This document shows positions 1 to 8,993 of a DNA stretch of 64,000 bases, piece after piece. The notes under the pieces are model-generated. The model saw only the letters and a program-made list of their open reading frames with translations, did no database searches and was not told the origin of the DNA. The first letter of the stretch is position 1. The number at the start of each line of letters is the position of its first letter. A program made the position numbers and the translations under genes. This DNA comes from Bacteroidales bacterium (GTDB taxonomy: Bacteria; Bacteroidota; Bacteroidia; Bacteroidales; UBA4417): the NCBI GenBank assembly GCA_016707705.1, contig JADJHD010000013.1:62001-126000 (forward strand). Reading direction: 5' to 3'.

Positions 1-2
1 TT

Positions 3-1355
3 ATTGTTACATACAAGCTCTATACACCAACCAACAGGCTCAGGATTAATCCTGCAAGCACTGCTCCCGCCTATCCGGGTTTCTGGGCTCAGGATTTAAT
101 GAAGGATGCTCAGCAGTATCCTCAATACAATGAGGTCATAAATGGAAAGAAATATATAGTTGCAGAAATCAGAAAAGAGGCTTTATTTCCGCAGAAATCA
201 GGGCCCTTAACCATTACTCCATTTGAGCAGGAAGTTGTATACAGTGTAAAGGTAAAGGGCAGAAGCCCCTTTTCTGATGACCCTTTCTTCTCGAATGATC
301 CATTCTTTAAGAGTTTCTTTGATGACTCCAACTTTGGATATGAGTATCAGAATGTAGAGAAAACGCTGAAGTCGAATGCTGTCACTATTAATGTTAAGCC
401 TTTACCTCAGCAGAACAAGCCAATTAATTTCACCGGAGCGGTTGGGCAGTTTAGCCTTAAACCCAATCTTGACCGGACTGAATTGAAAGCGAATGAGGCC
501 ATTACATTAAAACTAACGATTTCAGGAACAGGCAATCTAAGCCTGATCGAAAAGCCGGATATCAATTTCCCTCCGGACTTCGAGGTATATGACCCGAAAA
601 TAACTGATAATATTCACAGCACATCATCTGGTATTTCCGGATCCCGAACATTCGAGTACCTAATTATACCAAGGACTGCAGGAGATTTCAAGATAGCTCC
701 GGTTCAATTCGCCTATTTTGACCTCTCCAAGAAAGATTATGTAACACTTTCATCACCTGAATATTCAATAAAAGTATTGAAAGGAGATGGCACTTCCGCT
801 AATGCAATGACAACTGTAAGGGAAGATGTTAAATATGTTGGAAGTGACATCAGGCATCTGAAGGAAACGCCCCTTTCGTTGAAGCAGATTGGATCACATT
901 TTTATGGAAGCTGGCTATTCTGGTTGTTATTCAGCCTTCCGGCCTTCTTCTTTCTGCTCTTCATTATTTTGTGGAGAAACCATATCAGGATGAATGCCGA
1001 CCTTGGGAGTGTAAGAAAACGGAAAGCAACCCGCATCGCTACCATGCGCTTGAAGAAAGCGAAATCACTACTCTCTCCGAATACTCAGGAAGCATTTTAT
1101 GTTGAGATTTCTCAGGCGCTCTGGGGCTATATAAGTGATAAATTCAATGTTCCATTATCGGAATTATCCATGGATACCGCTGCTGACAGGCTAACAAGCA
1201 GAAATGTAGAACCTCAGTTGATTCAGCAATTTATTGACACTCTTGAGCATTGTGAGTATGCAAGGTTTGCTCCTGGTGACAAGGAAAAGAATATGGAGAA
1301 GCTTTATTCTGAAGCAATTGATGTTATCACACATACTGAAGAGCAATTAAAATAG
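3..1355 (+). CDS. batD: BatD-like oxygen-tolerance protein, 5' partial
   Basis: C-terminal part of a BatD family protein. The reading frame is open from base 3, well before the first in-frame ATG at 99, so the gene starts outside the window. The visible part holds beta-rich extracellular segments (around NFTGAVGQFSLKPNLD) and one membrane span near residues 300-322 (numbered from base 3), followed by a basic cytoplasmic tail that looks helical. BatD proteins form a membrane complex with BatA/B and BatE in the Bacteroides aerotolerance operon; their biochemical role is unsettled. The stop lies 25 bases before batE, which supports one operon. The family call rests on this architecture and on the BatE neighbour. 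Confidence 0.85.
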   Translation: MVTYKLYTPTNRLRINPASTAPAYPGFWAQDLMKDAQQYPQYNEVINGKKYIVAEIRKEALFPQKSGPLTITPFEQEVVYSVKVKGRSPFSDDPFFSNDPFFKSFFDDSNFGYEYQNVEKTLKSNAVTINVKPLPQQNKPINFTGAVGQFSLKPNLDRTELKANEAITLKLTISGTGNLSLIEKPDINFPPDFEVYDPKITDNIHSTSSGISGSRTFEYLIIPRTAGDFKIAPVQFAYFDLSKKDYVTLSSPEYSIKVLKGDGTSANAMTTVREDVKYVGSDIRHLKETPLSLKQIGSHFYGSWLFWLLFSLPAFFFLLFIILWRNHIRMNADLGSVRKRKATRIATMRLKKAKSLLSPNTQEAFYVEISQALWGYISDKFNVPLSELSMDTAADRLTSRNVEPQLIQQFIDTLEHCEYARFAPGDKEKNMEKLYSEAIDVITHTEEQLK

Positions 1356-1380
1356 CTGTTTGCCCAAAGAAAACTTTCCA

Positions 1381-2136
1381 ATGAAAAGAATAGTCGTATT
1401 GTTACTTATTGCAGGAATTTTCGGAAGTGCGTTCGCACAAAACCGGGATGAGCTTGCTGTACAGGGCAGGAAAGCCTATGAATCCGGACAATTTGCGAAT
1501 GCTGTTGCTGCTTATGAGAAAATAGTCAAGCAGGGATATGAATCAGCTGTACTCTATTATAATCTTGGGAATGCCTATTTCAGGACGAATGATCTTCCTT
1601 CAGCCATTTTGTACTATGAGAAGGCATTGAAACTTGATCCAACACAGGAAGATATCAGATACAACCTGAATATTGCAAACAGCAGGATAATTGATAAGGT
1701 AGAACTCGTTCCTGAGATGTTCTATAAGAGGTGGTGGAAAGCTTTGCTAAATTTCTTAAGTCTTGATGTTCTTGCTGTCATCCTGATCGGAATTCTCAGC
1801 CTTGCACTTCTTTCAACAGCTTTATATCTCGCCTCAAAGCACCTTTCAGTGCGTAAAAGTTTCTTCTGGACAGGATTTTCACTGTTTATCATCGGTTTTA
1901 TTGTATTGATTGCTGCAGAGCAAAAGCAACACTTTTTGCGAAACAATCATGAAGCCATTGTATTTATTCCTACTGTTACTGTTAAAAGCTCACCTGATGC
2001 CGGTAGCACAGATTTGTTCGTGATTCATGAGGGCCTGAAAGTCACATTGATGGATAAAATTGGTGAATGGCAGGAAATCAGAATTGCAAATGGTAGTGTT
2101 GGCTGGCTCAAAATCAGCTCGTTACGAATGATATGA
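1381..2136 (+). CDS. batE: BatE-like TPR and SH3-domain membrane protein
   Basis: A 251-residue protein with a signal peptide (residues 1-20, cleavage after AFA), two TPR-like helical repeats (about 25-95, with YYNLGNAYF and AILYYEKALKLDP), two membrane spans (about 117-140 and 150-170) and a C-terminal SH3b-like domain ending in GSVGWLKISSLRMI. This is the usual BatE layout. The ATG at 1381 is preferred over the in-frame TTG at 1360 because it starts directly at the signal peptide. The gene follows batD by 25 bases and the two are probably co-transcribed. TPR proteins of this family are thought to assemble Bat complexes in the periplasm or inner membrane. Confidence 0.85.
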   Translation: MKRIVVLLLIAGIFGSAFAQNRDELAVQGRKAYESGQFANAVAAYEKIVKQGYESAVLYYNLGNAYFRTNDLPSAILYYEKALKLDPTQEDIRYNLNIANSRIIDKVELVPEMFYKRWWKALLNFLSLDVLAVILIGILSLALLSTALYLASKHLSVRKSFFWTGFSLFIIGFIVLIAAEQKQHFLRNNHEAIVFIPTVTVKSSPDAGSTDLFVIHEGLKVTLMDKIGEWQEIRIANGSVGWLKISSLRMI

Positions 2137-2287
2137 TTTAGCTGCTATATTTGAGTTCCTCCAGAGTTCAATTATCCAACTCTTATAACTTACCGTAAAT
2201 CTCGTTTCATCTGCAAACAATTCTTGCTTATATAGCGTTTATTTACTATCTTTATTCCGATTGCCATTATTCAGGCATCATTTTTGC

Positions 2288-3106
2288 ATGAACCGGTACC
2301 TTGTTTTAAGAGCTCTTCCTATTGCATTCTTGCTATGCATAAGTTTTGCAATTTCCGCACAGGAATTTATCCCTGCATACCCAAGAGGTGGTGATAAGGA
2401 GGCTAAGGAGTTTATTAATGAGGAAATCATCTATCCTGAAGAGGCATTGGACAAATTGATTGAAGGAACTGTGACTTTTGATTTTATGATTAATAGTGAA
2501 GGATTGGTAAAGAATTTGACAGTAGCTAAACCTGTTAATTATTTACTTGAGCAAGAAGCGACCCGTCTTTTTAAATATTTGATCTGGCAACCTGCCATCT
2601 ATCGTGGTAAGGCAGTTGAAAGCAAGAGGAATTTCAGCATTGAATTCTCAGTCCGGCGTTACAGAAAATTGTGCAAGGAAAGAGGATATACATCAATTCC
2701 CGCCCCGGCAGTACCAGTAGATCAATCCGGAAGCGTATATTTATTCAGGTATACCGACGTTCAGCCAAGTCCGGTATTTAACCGTCCCGGTATGGATATG
2801 CAGGATTTTATGATGGAAAACTTTCATTATCCTGAAAATGCCCTTCGAATGGATATCACGGGAACTGTCAGGCTCAATTTTGTTGTTGAGCCAAATGGAC
2901 ATGTTTCCAATTTAATGGTAATTGACCATGTGGGTGCAGGTTGCAGTGAGGAAGCTATCAGGCTGATCAAGCTTCTTCATTTTACGCCCGGCATGGTAAA
3001 TGGGCAAGCTGTTAGGGTTAATATGTCAATTCCTATAACTTTTGGACTTTCAACCGATGGCAGTTACAAGGTTTCTCCTGCTGCAGGAGGGACTACTTTT
3101 CAATAA
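2288..3106 (+). CDS. secreted protein with two TonB C-terminal-like domains
   Basis: A 272-residue protein starting at the ATG at 2288 (an upstream in-frame TTG at 2261 is less likely). A signal peptide ends near SAQEF. Two copies of a TonB C-terminal-like fold follow: one around residues 45-120 (YPEEAL, GTVTFDFMI, ATRLFKYLIWQPA) and one around 175-250 (YPENAL, GTVRLNFVVEPNGHV, AIRLIKLLHFTPG). Normal TonB proteins have one such domain behind a proline-rich spacer and an N-terminal membrane anchor. Here there is no spacer and the anchor is a cleavable-looking signal. It is therefore more likely a periplasmic domain protein than an energy transducer. The partner is unknown. Confidence 0.75.
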   Translation: MNRYLVLRALPIAFLLCISFAISAQEFIPAYPRGGDKEAKEFINEEIIYPEEALDKLIEGTVTFDFMINSEGLVKNLTVAKPVNYLLEQEATRLFKYLIWQPAIYRGKAVESKRNFSIEFSVRRYRKLCKERGYTSIPAPAVPVDQSGSVYLFRYTDVQPSPVFNRPGMDMQDFMMENFHYPENALRMDITGTVRLNFVVEPNGHVSNLMVIDHVGAGCSEEAIRLIKLLHFTPGMVNGQAVRVNMSIPITFGLSTDGSYKVSPAAGGTTFQ

Positions 3107-3140
3107 AACCACTCATCTGACATAAACCAAATCAATTTTT

Positions 3141-4046
3141 ATGAAACATTCAATTCTACTACTGTTCATCCTCCTTTTCACATCAATTTCCACAGTTAGG
3201 GGTGCAAGCAGCGACTCCACCAAGCACTGGAAACTCAAATTTGAAACATCCATTGGTTTCACGCAAACCACTCTCACCAATTGGGCAAAGGGAGGTGAGA
3301 ATTCGGCTGCAGTGAAAACCTCAATCAACATCTTCGAGGATTACACAAAGGGTAAATTTACCTGGAATAACTATCTCGGTGCCGCATATATGGTGCAGAA
3401 ACAGCAAAGCTATACTGACTGGCGCAAGGCAGATGATAAAATCAACCTCTTCACCAAAGCAGGCATTTACGCCTGGAAACATTGGGATTATACAGGTTTG
3501 CTGGAATTCAAGTCGCAATTTGCAAGAGGATTCAATTATCCGAACCAGGATGATTATACCTCAAAATTCATGGCACCAGCATATTTCCAGCTCGCAATTG
3601 GATTGAGCTATAAGCCTGCAGATTATTTTTCTGTTCTGCTTTCACCGGTTGGAGCACGTGTCACCATTGTTAATGACGATACTCTATCAGCAAAGGGAGC
3701 TTTTGGAGTAACTCCGGGTGAAAAATCACTGCTTCAGGCAGGAGCATCAGTAAATGCACTCTTCAAAAAAGACATTTTCAAAAATGTTAATCTCATGTCG
3801 AAACTGGATCTTTTCTCTGATTACAGCAAGCGTCCCAAAAACCTTATTGATGTGTGGATTGTAAGTTGGGAAAACCTCCTGAATCTGAAAGTTAACAAAT
3901 ACATTTCCATGAATCTGGCTACAATGCTGATTTATGATGACAATATTCCCTATGTAGATCCGGATAAACCAACTGAAAAGCATGGACCCAGAACTCAGTT
4001 CATGGAGACTTTTACAGTTGGCTTTGCCTATAGTTTTGTTCGTTAG
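3141..4046 (+). CDS. DUF3078 family outer-membrane beta-barrel protein
   Basis: A 301-residue protein with a signal peptide ending near RGA. The mature part starts WKLKFETSIGFTQTTLTNW, followed by WAKGGENS and YLGAAYMVQKQ, which is characteristic of the DUF3078 family of the Bacteroidota. The rest alternates short beta strands and ends in an aromatic strand (TVGFAYSFVR), as expected for an outer-membrane barrel. The length is normal for the family. Function is unknown. It lies 43 bases before mscL on the same strand, so the two may share a transcript. Confidence 0.85.
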   Translation: MKHSILLLFILLFTSISTVRGASSDSTKHWKLKFETSIGFTQTTLTNWAKGGENSAAVKTSINIFEDYTKGKFTWNNYLGAAYMVQKQQSYTDWRKADDKINLFTKAGIYAWKHWDYTGLLEFKSQFARGFNYPNQDDYTSKFMAPAYFQLAIGLSYKPADYFSVLLSPVGARVTIVNDDTLSAKGAFGVTPGEKSLLQAGASVNALFKKDIFKNVNLMSKLDLFSDYSKRPKNLIDVWIVSWENLLNLKVNKYISMNLATMLIYDDNIPYVDPDKPTEKHGPRTQFMETFTVGFAYSFVR

Positions 4047-4089
4047 CAATCCACCAATCCAATCAATATAAACCAATACAATTCAAATT

Positions 4090-4494
4090 ATGGGACTAGT
4101 TAAAGAATTCAAGGATTTTGCCATGAAAGGCAATGTAGTAGACCTCGCAGTGGGTGTTATCATTGGAGGTGCATTCGGTAAGATTGTAGCCTCTTTTGTA
4201 AATGATGTCCTGATGCCACCGATTGGAGTATTACTCGGAGGTCTTGATTTCAAGGATTTCAAATCCACTTTGATAGCTGCAACAGCTGATAAACCAGCCG
4301 TTACCCTAAATTACGGTATGTTCATCCAGAATGTGATTGATTTTCTGATCATCGCAGCAGTTATCTTCCTCTTCATCAAGGCAATAAATGCAACTAAGAA
4401 GAAGGAAGAAGCCGCACCATCAGCACCTCCTGCTCCAGGCAAGGAAGAAGTACTTCTTACTGAAATCAGAGATATCCTTAAGGAGAAAAAGTAA
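4090..4494 (+). CDS. mscL: large-conductance mechanosensitive channel MscL
   Basis: A 134-residue channel that opens under membrane tension to release solutes during osmotic downshock. The N-terminal amphipathic helix (FKDFAMKGNVVDLAVGVIIG) and first membrane helix match MscL closely, with the conserved GGAFGKIV pore-lining stretch. A second membrane helix (about 75-98) and a charged C-terminal bundle helix (LLTEIRDILKEKK) complete the fold. A proline/alanine-rich linker (APSAPPAPG) precedes the last helix. Length is normal. The start follows AT-rich sequence without a Shine-Dalgarno motif, as is usual in this phylum. Confidence 0.97.
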   Translation: MGLVKEFKDFAMKGNVVDLAVGVIIGGAFGKIVASFVNDVLMPPIGVLLGGLDFKDFKSTLIAATADKPAVTLNYGMFIQNVIDFLIIAAVIFLFIKAINATKKKEEAAPSAPPAPGKEEVLLTEIRDILKEKK

Positions 4495-4637
4495 TTTACG
4501 CTGACATACCCAATAGCAGTCTCATTTGTCGTTCACACAGTGAAATCTGGCTTTTCTGATTCTTCCTTTTACAGAACTCCGGATTCATTAAGCAGTGCTG
4601 AACAGATCAGGTGAGACTGCTTTTTTTGTATTTTCAC

Positions 4638-5705
4638 ATGATGAATTCAGAACCCAGGAGAAAACAGAGCAAGAAAACAGGGTTGCTTCCGGGCAGTCTG
4701 GTTTACACAGGAGCACAGGCGCTTCCAACTCAAATCAGCCTTCTCAGGTATGACGCTGAGCACTTCGAACTATTTGAAAACCTCACAGTTGATTCAGCCA
4801 TAGAATCAGTTGGGCAATCAACTGTTAACTGGCTCATCATAAATGGCTTTGAGAATATAGAAGCACTTGAAAAACTAGGGACACATTTTGGAATCCCGGC
4901 CCTGATTCTGGAAGATATCTTTAATGTACAGCACATGCCTAAGGTTGAAGATAATGGCAATAGTCTTTTCATCACCTTAAAAAGCCTTTCCCTTAAATCT
5001 AAAGGTAAAGAGATTGAAGCAGAACAAATCAGTCTCTTTCTGGGAGCTAATATCCTCATTACTTTTCAGGAAAAGCCCAGCCAGCTTTTCGACTCCATTA
5101 TTGAACGCTTGCAGGCTGGCAAGGGTAAAGGCAGAAGCAGACAGGAGGATTTCCTGGCATACCTGCTTATAGATCACATAGTAGATCAGTACTATTTATT
5201 ACTCGACAATTCAGAGGAGCAAATTGAAAAATTGGAACAGATGCTCCTTAAAAGCCCAACAGATGAGCTGGCATTCCTCTTTCTTGATTTCAAGAAGAAT
5301 CTCTCTTTAATGAGAAAAACCATCTATCCGCTAAAAGAGGAGATCCGTTACCTCTCAAGGGAGGATACCGAGATTATCCAACCTATCACAAGGCAACATC
5401 TGAGTGATATTCATGATCACCTGAGTCATATTATCCAGAGTCTGGACAGTTACCGCGAAATGATATCAGCAATGATGGACCTGCTCCTGGCCAATAACTC
5501 AAACAGGATGAACAGCATCATGAAGACCTTAACGCTGGTATCCACCATATTTATCCCGCTCACTTTTGCTGCGGGTATTTATGGAATGAATTTCAAGTAC
5601 ATGCCTGAACTGGAATGGAAGCTGGGGTATCCAATCTTTCTTTTTCTTATGCTTTGTGCAGGTTTGGGAATGTATATCTATATGAAAAGAAAACGCTGGT
5701 TCTGA
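4638..5705 (+). CDS. corA: CorA family magnesium/cobalt transporter
   Basis: A 355-residue CorA-type divalent cation channel of the inner membrane. The large cytoplasmic N-terminal domain (about 1-285) ends in a long helix, followed by two membrane helices. The diagnostic GMN motif at the end of the first membrane helix is present (YGMNFKYMPE), and the protein ends in the basic tail KRKRW. The ATG at 4638 is preferred over a GTG at 4611; a second ATG follows at 4641. The gene stands alone between mscL and the phosphoesterase, 29 bases before the latter, so the two may be co-transcribed. Confidence 0.95.
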   Translation: MMNSEPRRKQSKKTGLLPGSLVYTGAQALPTQISLLRYDAEHFELFENLTVDSAIESVGQSTVNWLIINGFENIEALEKLGTHFGIPALILEDIFNVQHMPKVEDNGNSLFITLKSLSLKSKGKEIEAEQISLFLGANILITFQEKPSQLFDSIIERLQAGKGKGRSRQEDFLAYLLIDHIVDQYYLLLDNSEEQIEKLEQMLLKSPTDELAFLFLDFKKNLSLMRKTIYPLKEEIRYLSREDTEIIQPITRQHLSDIHDHLSHIIQSLDSYREMISAMMDLLLANNSNRMNSIMKTLTLVSTIFIPLTFAAGIYGMNFKYMPELEWKLGYPIFLFLMLCAGLGMYIYMKRKRWF

Positions 5706-5734
5706 AAATCAACAATCAATCATTACTCCTACTG

Positions 5735-6247
5735 ATGAAAACAATCGGACTCCTTAGTGACACACATGGCAGCTTGCATCCCAAAGTCTTCGAATTCTTC
5801 GGAGGTTGTGATGAAATCTGGCATGCAGGCGATATCGGGAATCCCGGGACATCAGACCGTCTGGCTGAATTCAAGCCATTAAGGGCGGTATTTGGCAATA
5901 TTGATGGTACAGAACTCCGGACGATACATCCACGTATTCAGTTATTCAATTGTGAGGATGTCAAGGTATTAATGACCCATATTGGAGGATATCCCGGTAA
6001 ATACGAGCCTGAAATCAGAGCAATGATTATAAAGGAAAAACCCGGAATTTTTATTTCAGGCCATTCCCATATTCTGAAAGTAATCTATGACAAGAAGAAC
6101 AACCTGCTCCACATGAATCCCGGAGCTGCCGGTAACTCAGGATTACACAGGGTAATAACTTTCCTTAGGTTTATTATAGATGGGAAAGATATTCGTGACC
6201 TCGAAATATTCGAAGCCGAAAGAAGCAGCCGGCATATAGATTACTAA
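5735..6247 (+). CDS. YfcE/MJ0936-type metallophosphoesterase
   Basis: A 170-residue calcineurin-like phosphoesterase. The five metal-binding motifs are readable in order: SDTHG near the N-terminus, GDIGN, GNID, a histidine in THIGG and GHSH, followed by NPGAAG. This is the compact YfcE-like form that hydrolyses phosphodiesters with a two-metal centre (Mn is typical); the natural substrate is unknown. The ATG at 5735 places the first strand (KTIGLLSDTHG) right at the N-terminus as in the family; the longer open frame upstream overlaps the end of corA and is not used. It converges with the DUF4293 gene with only 3 bases between. Confidence 0.92.
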   Translation: MKTIGLLSDTHGSLHPKVFEFFGGCDEIWHAGDIGNPGTSDRLAEFKPLRAVFGNIDGTELRTIHPRIQLFNCEDVKVLMTHIGGYPGKYEPEIRAMIIKEKPGIFISGHSHILKVIYDKKNNLLHMNPGAAGNSGLHRVITFLRFIIDGKDIRDLEIFEAERSSRHIDY

Positions 6248-6250
6248 AAC

Positions 6251-6727
6251 TTAGCGCAGTCTGTCGCTGGACCGGACAAGTTTATCGTCGCGTTTGATTG
6301 CACGGTTTGAAAGAACTGTGAACATCAAAGAAACGATCGGAAGATAAATCCCTATTCCACTTGCAAAGTCAGGCTTGATGGAGGTTTTCTTCTCCACCAT
6401 AGGAATATATATGAACAGGATTGCCAAAATAAACAGGATATTCAGCATAACAGCAATATTGGTTAGCTGAATCTGTCTTGAACGGTTCTTGTACAAGAAG
6501 ATCGCAGCAGCATCAAGGACTGCAACAAGAAAAACAACTATAATCAATGGAATATTAAAAGTTGCAGGTACCGGAATTGCGCCATCCGGAGCCATATTTT
6601 TCAATCCAATCAGATAGAATTTGAGGTAAGCCAGATCTGAAAAGAATGTTGCCATTGGAAAGACAAACAACAAGGAAAGAGCTATAACGGCCAAAGCCAG
6701 ATAAACGGTTTGAATTCTCTGTATCAT
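6251..6727 (-). CDS. DUF4293 family membrane protein
   Basis: A 158-residue four-helix membrane protein starting MIQRIQTVYLAL, the conserved opening of DUF4293, a family confined to the Bacteroidota. The membrane segments fall at about 5-25, 50-72, 80-102 and 118-136, and a charged tail (RAIKRDDKLVRSSDRLR) closes the protein. The ATG at 6727 is chosen over 6751 because it matches the family start. A TAnnTTTG promoter box lies about 22 bases upstream. Function unknown. Confidence 0.85.
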   Translation of the reverse strand: MIQRIQTVYLALAVIALSLLFVFPMATFFSDLAYLKFYLIGLKNMAPDGAIPVPATFNIPLIIVVFLVAVLDAAAIFLYKNRSRQIQLTNIAVMLNILFILAILFIYIPMVEKKTSIKPDFASGIGIYLPIVSLMFTVLSNRAIKRDDKLVRSSDRLR

Positions 6728-6748
6728 ATCAGGTAAAATGTGAAGGCA

Positions 6749-6756
6749 CAAATATA
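6749..6756 (-). promoter_or_regulatory. Bacteroidota -7 promoter box for the DUF4293 gene
   Basis: TATATTTG on the minus strand fits TAnnTTTG, the known -7 element of Bacteroidota primary sigma factors. It sits about 21 bases before the start codon. No convincing -33 TTG is claimed. Confidence 0.5.
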
Positions 6757-6870
6757 CTACATTTCACTAACTGCCGATAATGTGTAATAGTCAATCCAAA
6801 CCCAGGGATCACTAAAAACCACTATTGGATTTTTTGTATTTTCACAAAATAGAAATCCCCTTTACACATT

Positions 6871-7527
6871 ATGACACATAGAAACGACTCCACCCCTTTC
6901 CACACCATCATTTGGGACTGGAATGGAACATTGTTGAACGATACCGATATATGCATAAGCTCCATGAACAGTATGCTCAAATCCAGGGGCATGACAGAAC
7001 TCAGCCATGCGCGGTACAAAGATGTGTTTACTTTTCCTGTGAGAGATTACTATGAAGTAATTGGCTTCGATTTCAGCAAGGAACCCTGGGATGTGGCAGC
7101 ACACGAGTTCATTGAGAAATATCTGATCGAGCTACCAACCTGCAAACTTGCTGAGGGTACAATTGAGATGCTCGCCTACCTCAGACAGAAAGGCTACAGG
7201 CAGGCTATTATTTCAGCAATGCAACATGAAGCTCTTTTAAACTCAGTAAAAGCCCTCAAAATTGAAGACTACCTGGAATATATCGGCGGCATTGGTGATC
7301 ATTATGGTGCTGGTAAAATTGAAAATGCCCTCAATTTTTTTGATGAATTCAGACTTCACCCTGCTCAGGTAACCCTAATTGGCGACACCTTGCACGATGC
7401 CGAAGTTGCAGGAGAATTAGGCTGCGAATGCATATTGGTAGCCTCTGGACATCAGTCGGTTGAAAGATTGTTGAAGTCAGGGCATAAAGTTGTTCAGCAA
7501 CTTACTGACCTTAAAGAATATCTTTAG
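6871..7527 (+). CDS. HAD-superfamily hydrolase, phosphoglycolate phosphatase-like
   Basis: A 218-residue HAD hydrolase with a helical cap. Motif I reads WDWNGTLLND (residues 15-24), motif II is ISAMQ (about 115), a lysine is near GAGKIENA, and motif III is LIGDTLHDAEVA (about 169). In most HAD phosphatases motif I is DxDGT; here the second aspartate is asparagine. That form recurs in a Bacteroidota subgroup related to phosphoglycolate phosphatases, so it is probably a family trait rather than a defect, but it leaves the exact reaction open. A lipoprotein gene follows 29 bases downstream. Confidence 0.85.
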   Translation: MTHRNDSTPFHTIIWDWNGTLLNDTDICISSMNSMLKSRGMTELSHARYKDVFTFPVRDYYEVIGFDFSKEPWDVAAHEFIEKYLIELPTCKLAEGTIEMLAYLRQKGYRQAIISAMQHEALLNSVKALKIEDYLEYIGGIGDHYGAGKIENALNFFDEFRLHPAQVTLIGDTLHDAEVAGELGCECILVASGHQSVERLLKSGHKVVQQLTDLKEYL

Positions 7528-7556
7528 AGAATACATCTCACAAATCAACTGTTAAT

Positions 7557-8033
7557 ATGAGAAAAGCGAATCAAATAATCACTTTTGCCGGCATACTTTC
7601 GATGCTGATTCTCCTTGCTTCCTGTGGCATGAAAGGGAATCAGGCAATTTCAGCTGATACAATCCTGGAAGCTGACAGGTATTACTCTTCCTTGTCGGAG
7701 AAAGAGGGAATGAATGCAGCATTTATTGAAATGTTTGATAGTGCAGGAGTAATGTTGAAGGAAAACCACAAGCCTATACTAGGGATTGAGGCTATTTCAA
7801 CCCTTCTCAGGCAGGAAGAAGACAGTTCCTTTATTTTAACATGGGAGCCTGAGGATGCAATTATTGCCAATTCAGGAGAGTTGGGTTATTCCTATGGCAC
7901 ATACCTGATCAGGTCTAAGACTACTTTGCAAAAAATCGGGGATGGAACCTATACCACAATCTGGAGGAATACCACCGGTAAAGGATGGAAAGCAGTCCTT
8001 GATACCGGGAATCCAGGTTTAGGCAACAAATAA
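7557..8033 (+). CDS. lipoprotein with SnoaL/DUF4440-like domain
   Basis: A 158-residue lipoprotein. The lipobox LLASC puts the lipidated cysteine at residue 23. The mature part resembles the NTF2-like DUF4440/SnoaL fold: a helix (EADRYYSSLSEKEGMNAAFIEM), a loop of the FDSAGVMLKENHKPILG type and later beta strands (GYSYGTYLIRS, YTTIWRN, GWKAVLDTGNPG). The C-terminal TGNP is common in this group in Bacteroidota. Catalysis is not predicted. It converges with the MORN-type gene, with two bases between stop codons. Confidence 0.8.
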   Translation: MRKANQIITFAGILSMLILLASCGMKGNQAISADTILEADRYYSSLSEKEGMNAAFIEMFDSAGVMLKENHKPILGIEAISTLLRQEEDSSFILTWEPEDAIIANSGELGYSYGTYLIRSKTTLQKIGDGTYTTIWRNTTGKGWKAVLDTGNPGLGNK

Positions 8034-8035
8034 AA

Positions 8036-8809
8036 CTACCGGCCGATTTCCTGCATTTCACTGTTTACTTCCTTTTCCCTTGCCTTATCAATCCATTGTT
8101 CCTGAATAAGGTCTCCACCCAGGTAGGTCATTGTGCTTTCCTTGCTCCCGTCCCTCTTGAAATTAACCCAAACACCTTCCTTTAAATCATCCCGGTATTC
8201 ACCTTTGCTCATTATCTGTCCATCGGGAAAATAGAATACTGCAGGTCCCTGCATCAGTCCATTGCGGTATACACCTTCTGCCTTGATGCTGCCATTGGGG
8301 AAAAACTGCTTCCATTTGCCTTCCTTCTTTCCGGCAACATAGGTGAATTCCTCCATCAATTTCTTCTCTTCATAATACACTTTCCAGATTCCGGAAGGCA
8401 GACCTTTGGTGTAGGACTCTTCTGAGGCCAATTCACCTTGCTCGTTGAAATATGACCAACTCCCATCCTTCTGCTTTCCAAAAAAGCTTCCTTCAGCCAT
8501 TTTTCGTCCAGATGGATAATAATTGATACATGTTGCAGTATTTCCTTCAGCAACATAATTTAAAACCGTCCTGATCTGTCCATTCTGATAAAAGTACCTG
8601 AACTCACCAACCGGTTTGTCATCCTTAAACTGTCCGGTATAAACAAGATTACCAATTGAATCCTTTTTTGACCAGCTACCTTGCTTCCTGCCTTTTGCAT
8701 CAACCTGGTTGGGAGTTGAAGAAATATCCTGTTGTGCTGAGAGCGATTGAGGCATAAACAGTATAAGCAAGAAGCAGATACTCAGAAGAGCAAGTGAAAT
8801 TTTTCTCAT
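8036..8809 (-). CDS. secreted MORN-type repeat protein (YwqK-like)
   Basis: A 257-residue protein with a signal peptide (LLILFMPQSLSAQQ). It then contains about eight copies of a roughly 22-residue MORN-like motif such as GKKEGKWKQFFPNGSIKAEGVY and GLMQGPAVFYFPDGQIMSKGEY. The same repeat occurs in proteins labelled YwqK antitoxin-like, but there is no toxin next to it and the signal peptide points to the periplasm or surface. I infer a binding or scaffold role only. A TATTTTTG box lies about 77 bases upstream. Confidence 0.82.
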   Translation of the reverse strand: MRKISLALLSICFLLILFMPQSLSAQQDISSTPNQVDAKGRKQGSWSKKDSIGNLVYTGQFKDDKPVGEFRYFYQNGQIRTVLNYVAEGNTATCINYYPSGRKMAEGSFFGKQKDGSWSYFNEQGELASEESYTKGLPSGIWKVYYEEKKLMEEFTYVAGKKEGKWKQFFPNGSIKAEGVYRNGLMQGPAVFYFPDGQIMSKGEYRDDLKEGVWVNFKRDGSKESTMTYLGGDLIQEQWIDKAREKEVNSEMQEIGR

Positions 8810-8885
8810 TTCAGACAGATTTACAGAATAACGATTGTTAGCTCAACTTAGTTTAGACAGGAGTATTTTATCTAATTTTGGTATG

Positions 8886-8893
8886 CAAAAATA
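8886..8893 (-). promoter_or_regulatory. candidate -7 promoter box for the MORN-type gene
   Basis: TATTTTTG on the minus strand fits TAnnTTTG. It lies about 77 bases before the start codon at 8809, in the divergent gap with recR. Confidence 0.4.
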
Positions 8894-8993
8894 GTCAAGT
8901 GCAGACAATAACCTTTACCTGAATCAAAGAACAGCAAAGCCTTAAGCACATTTCTATCCCAATCTGCAGTTTACCTCAATAATTCAATAATTA

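Noticed and set aside
8036..8809. YwqK-like antitoxin of a toxin-antitoxin pair
   Set aside because: The protein has a signal peptide and no adjacent toxin; the neighbouring lipoprotein is convergent.
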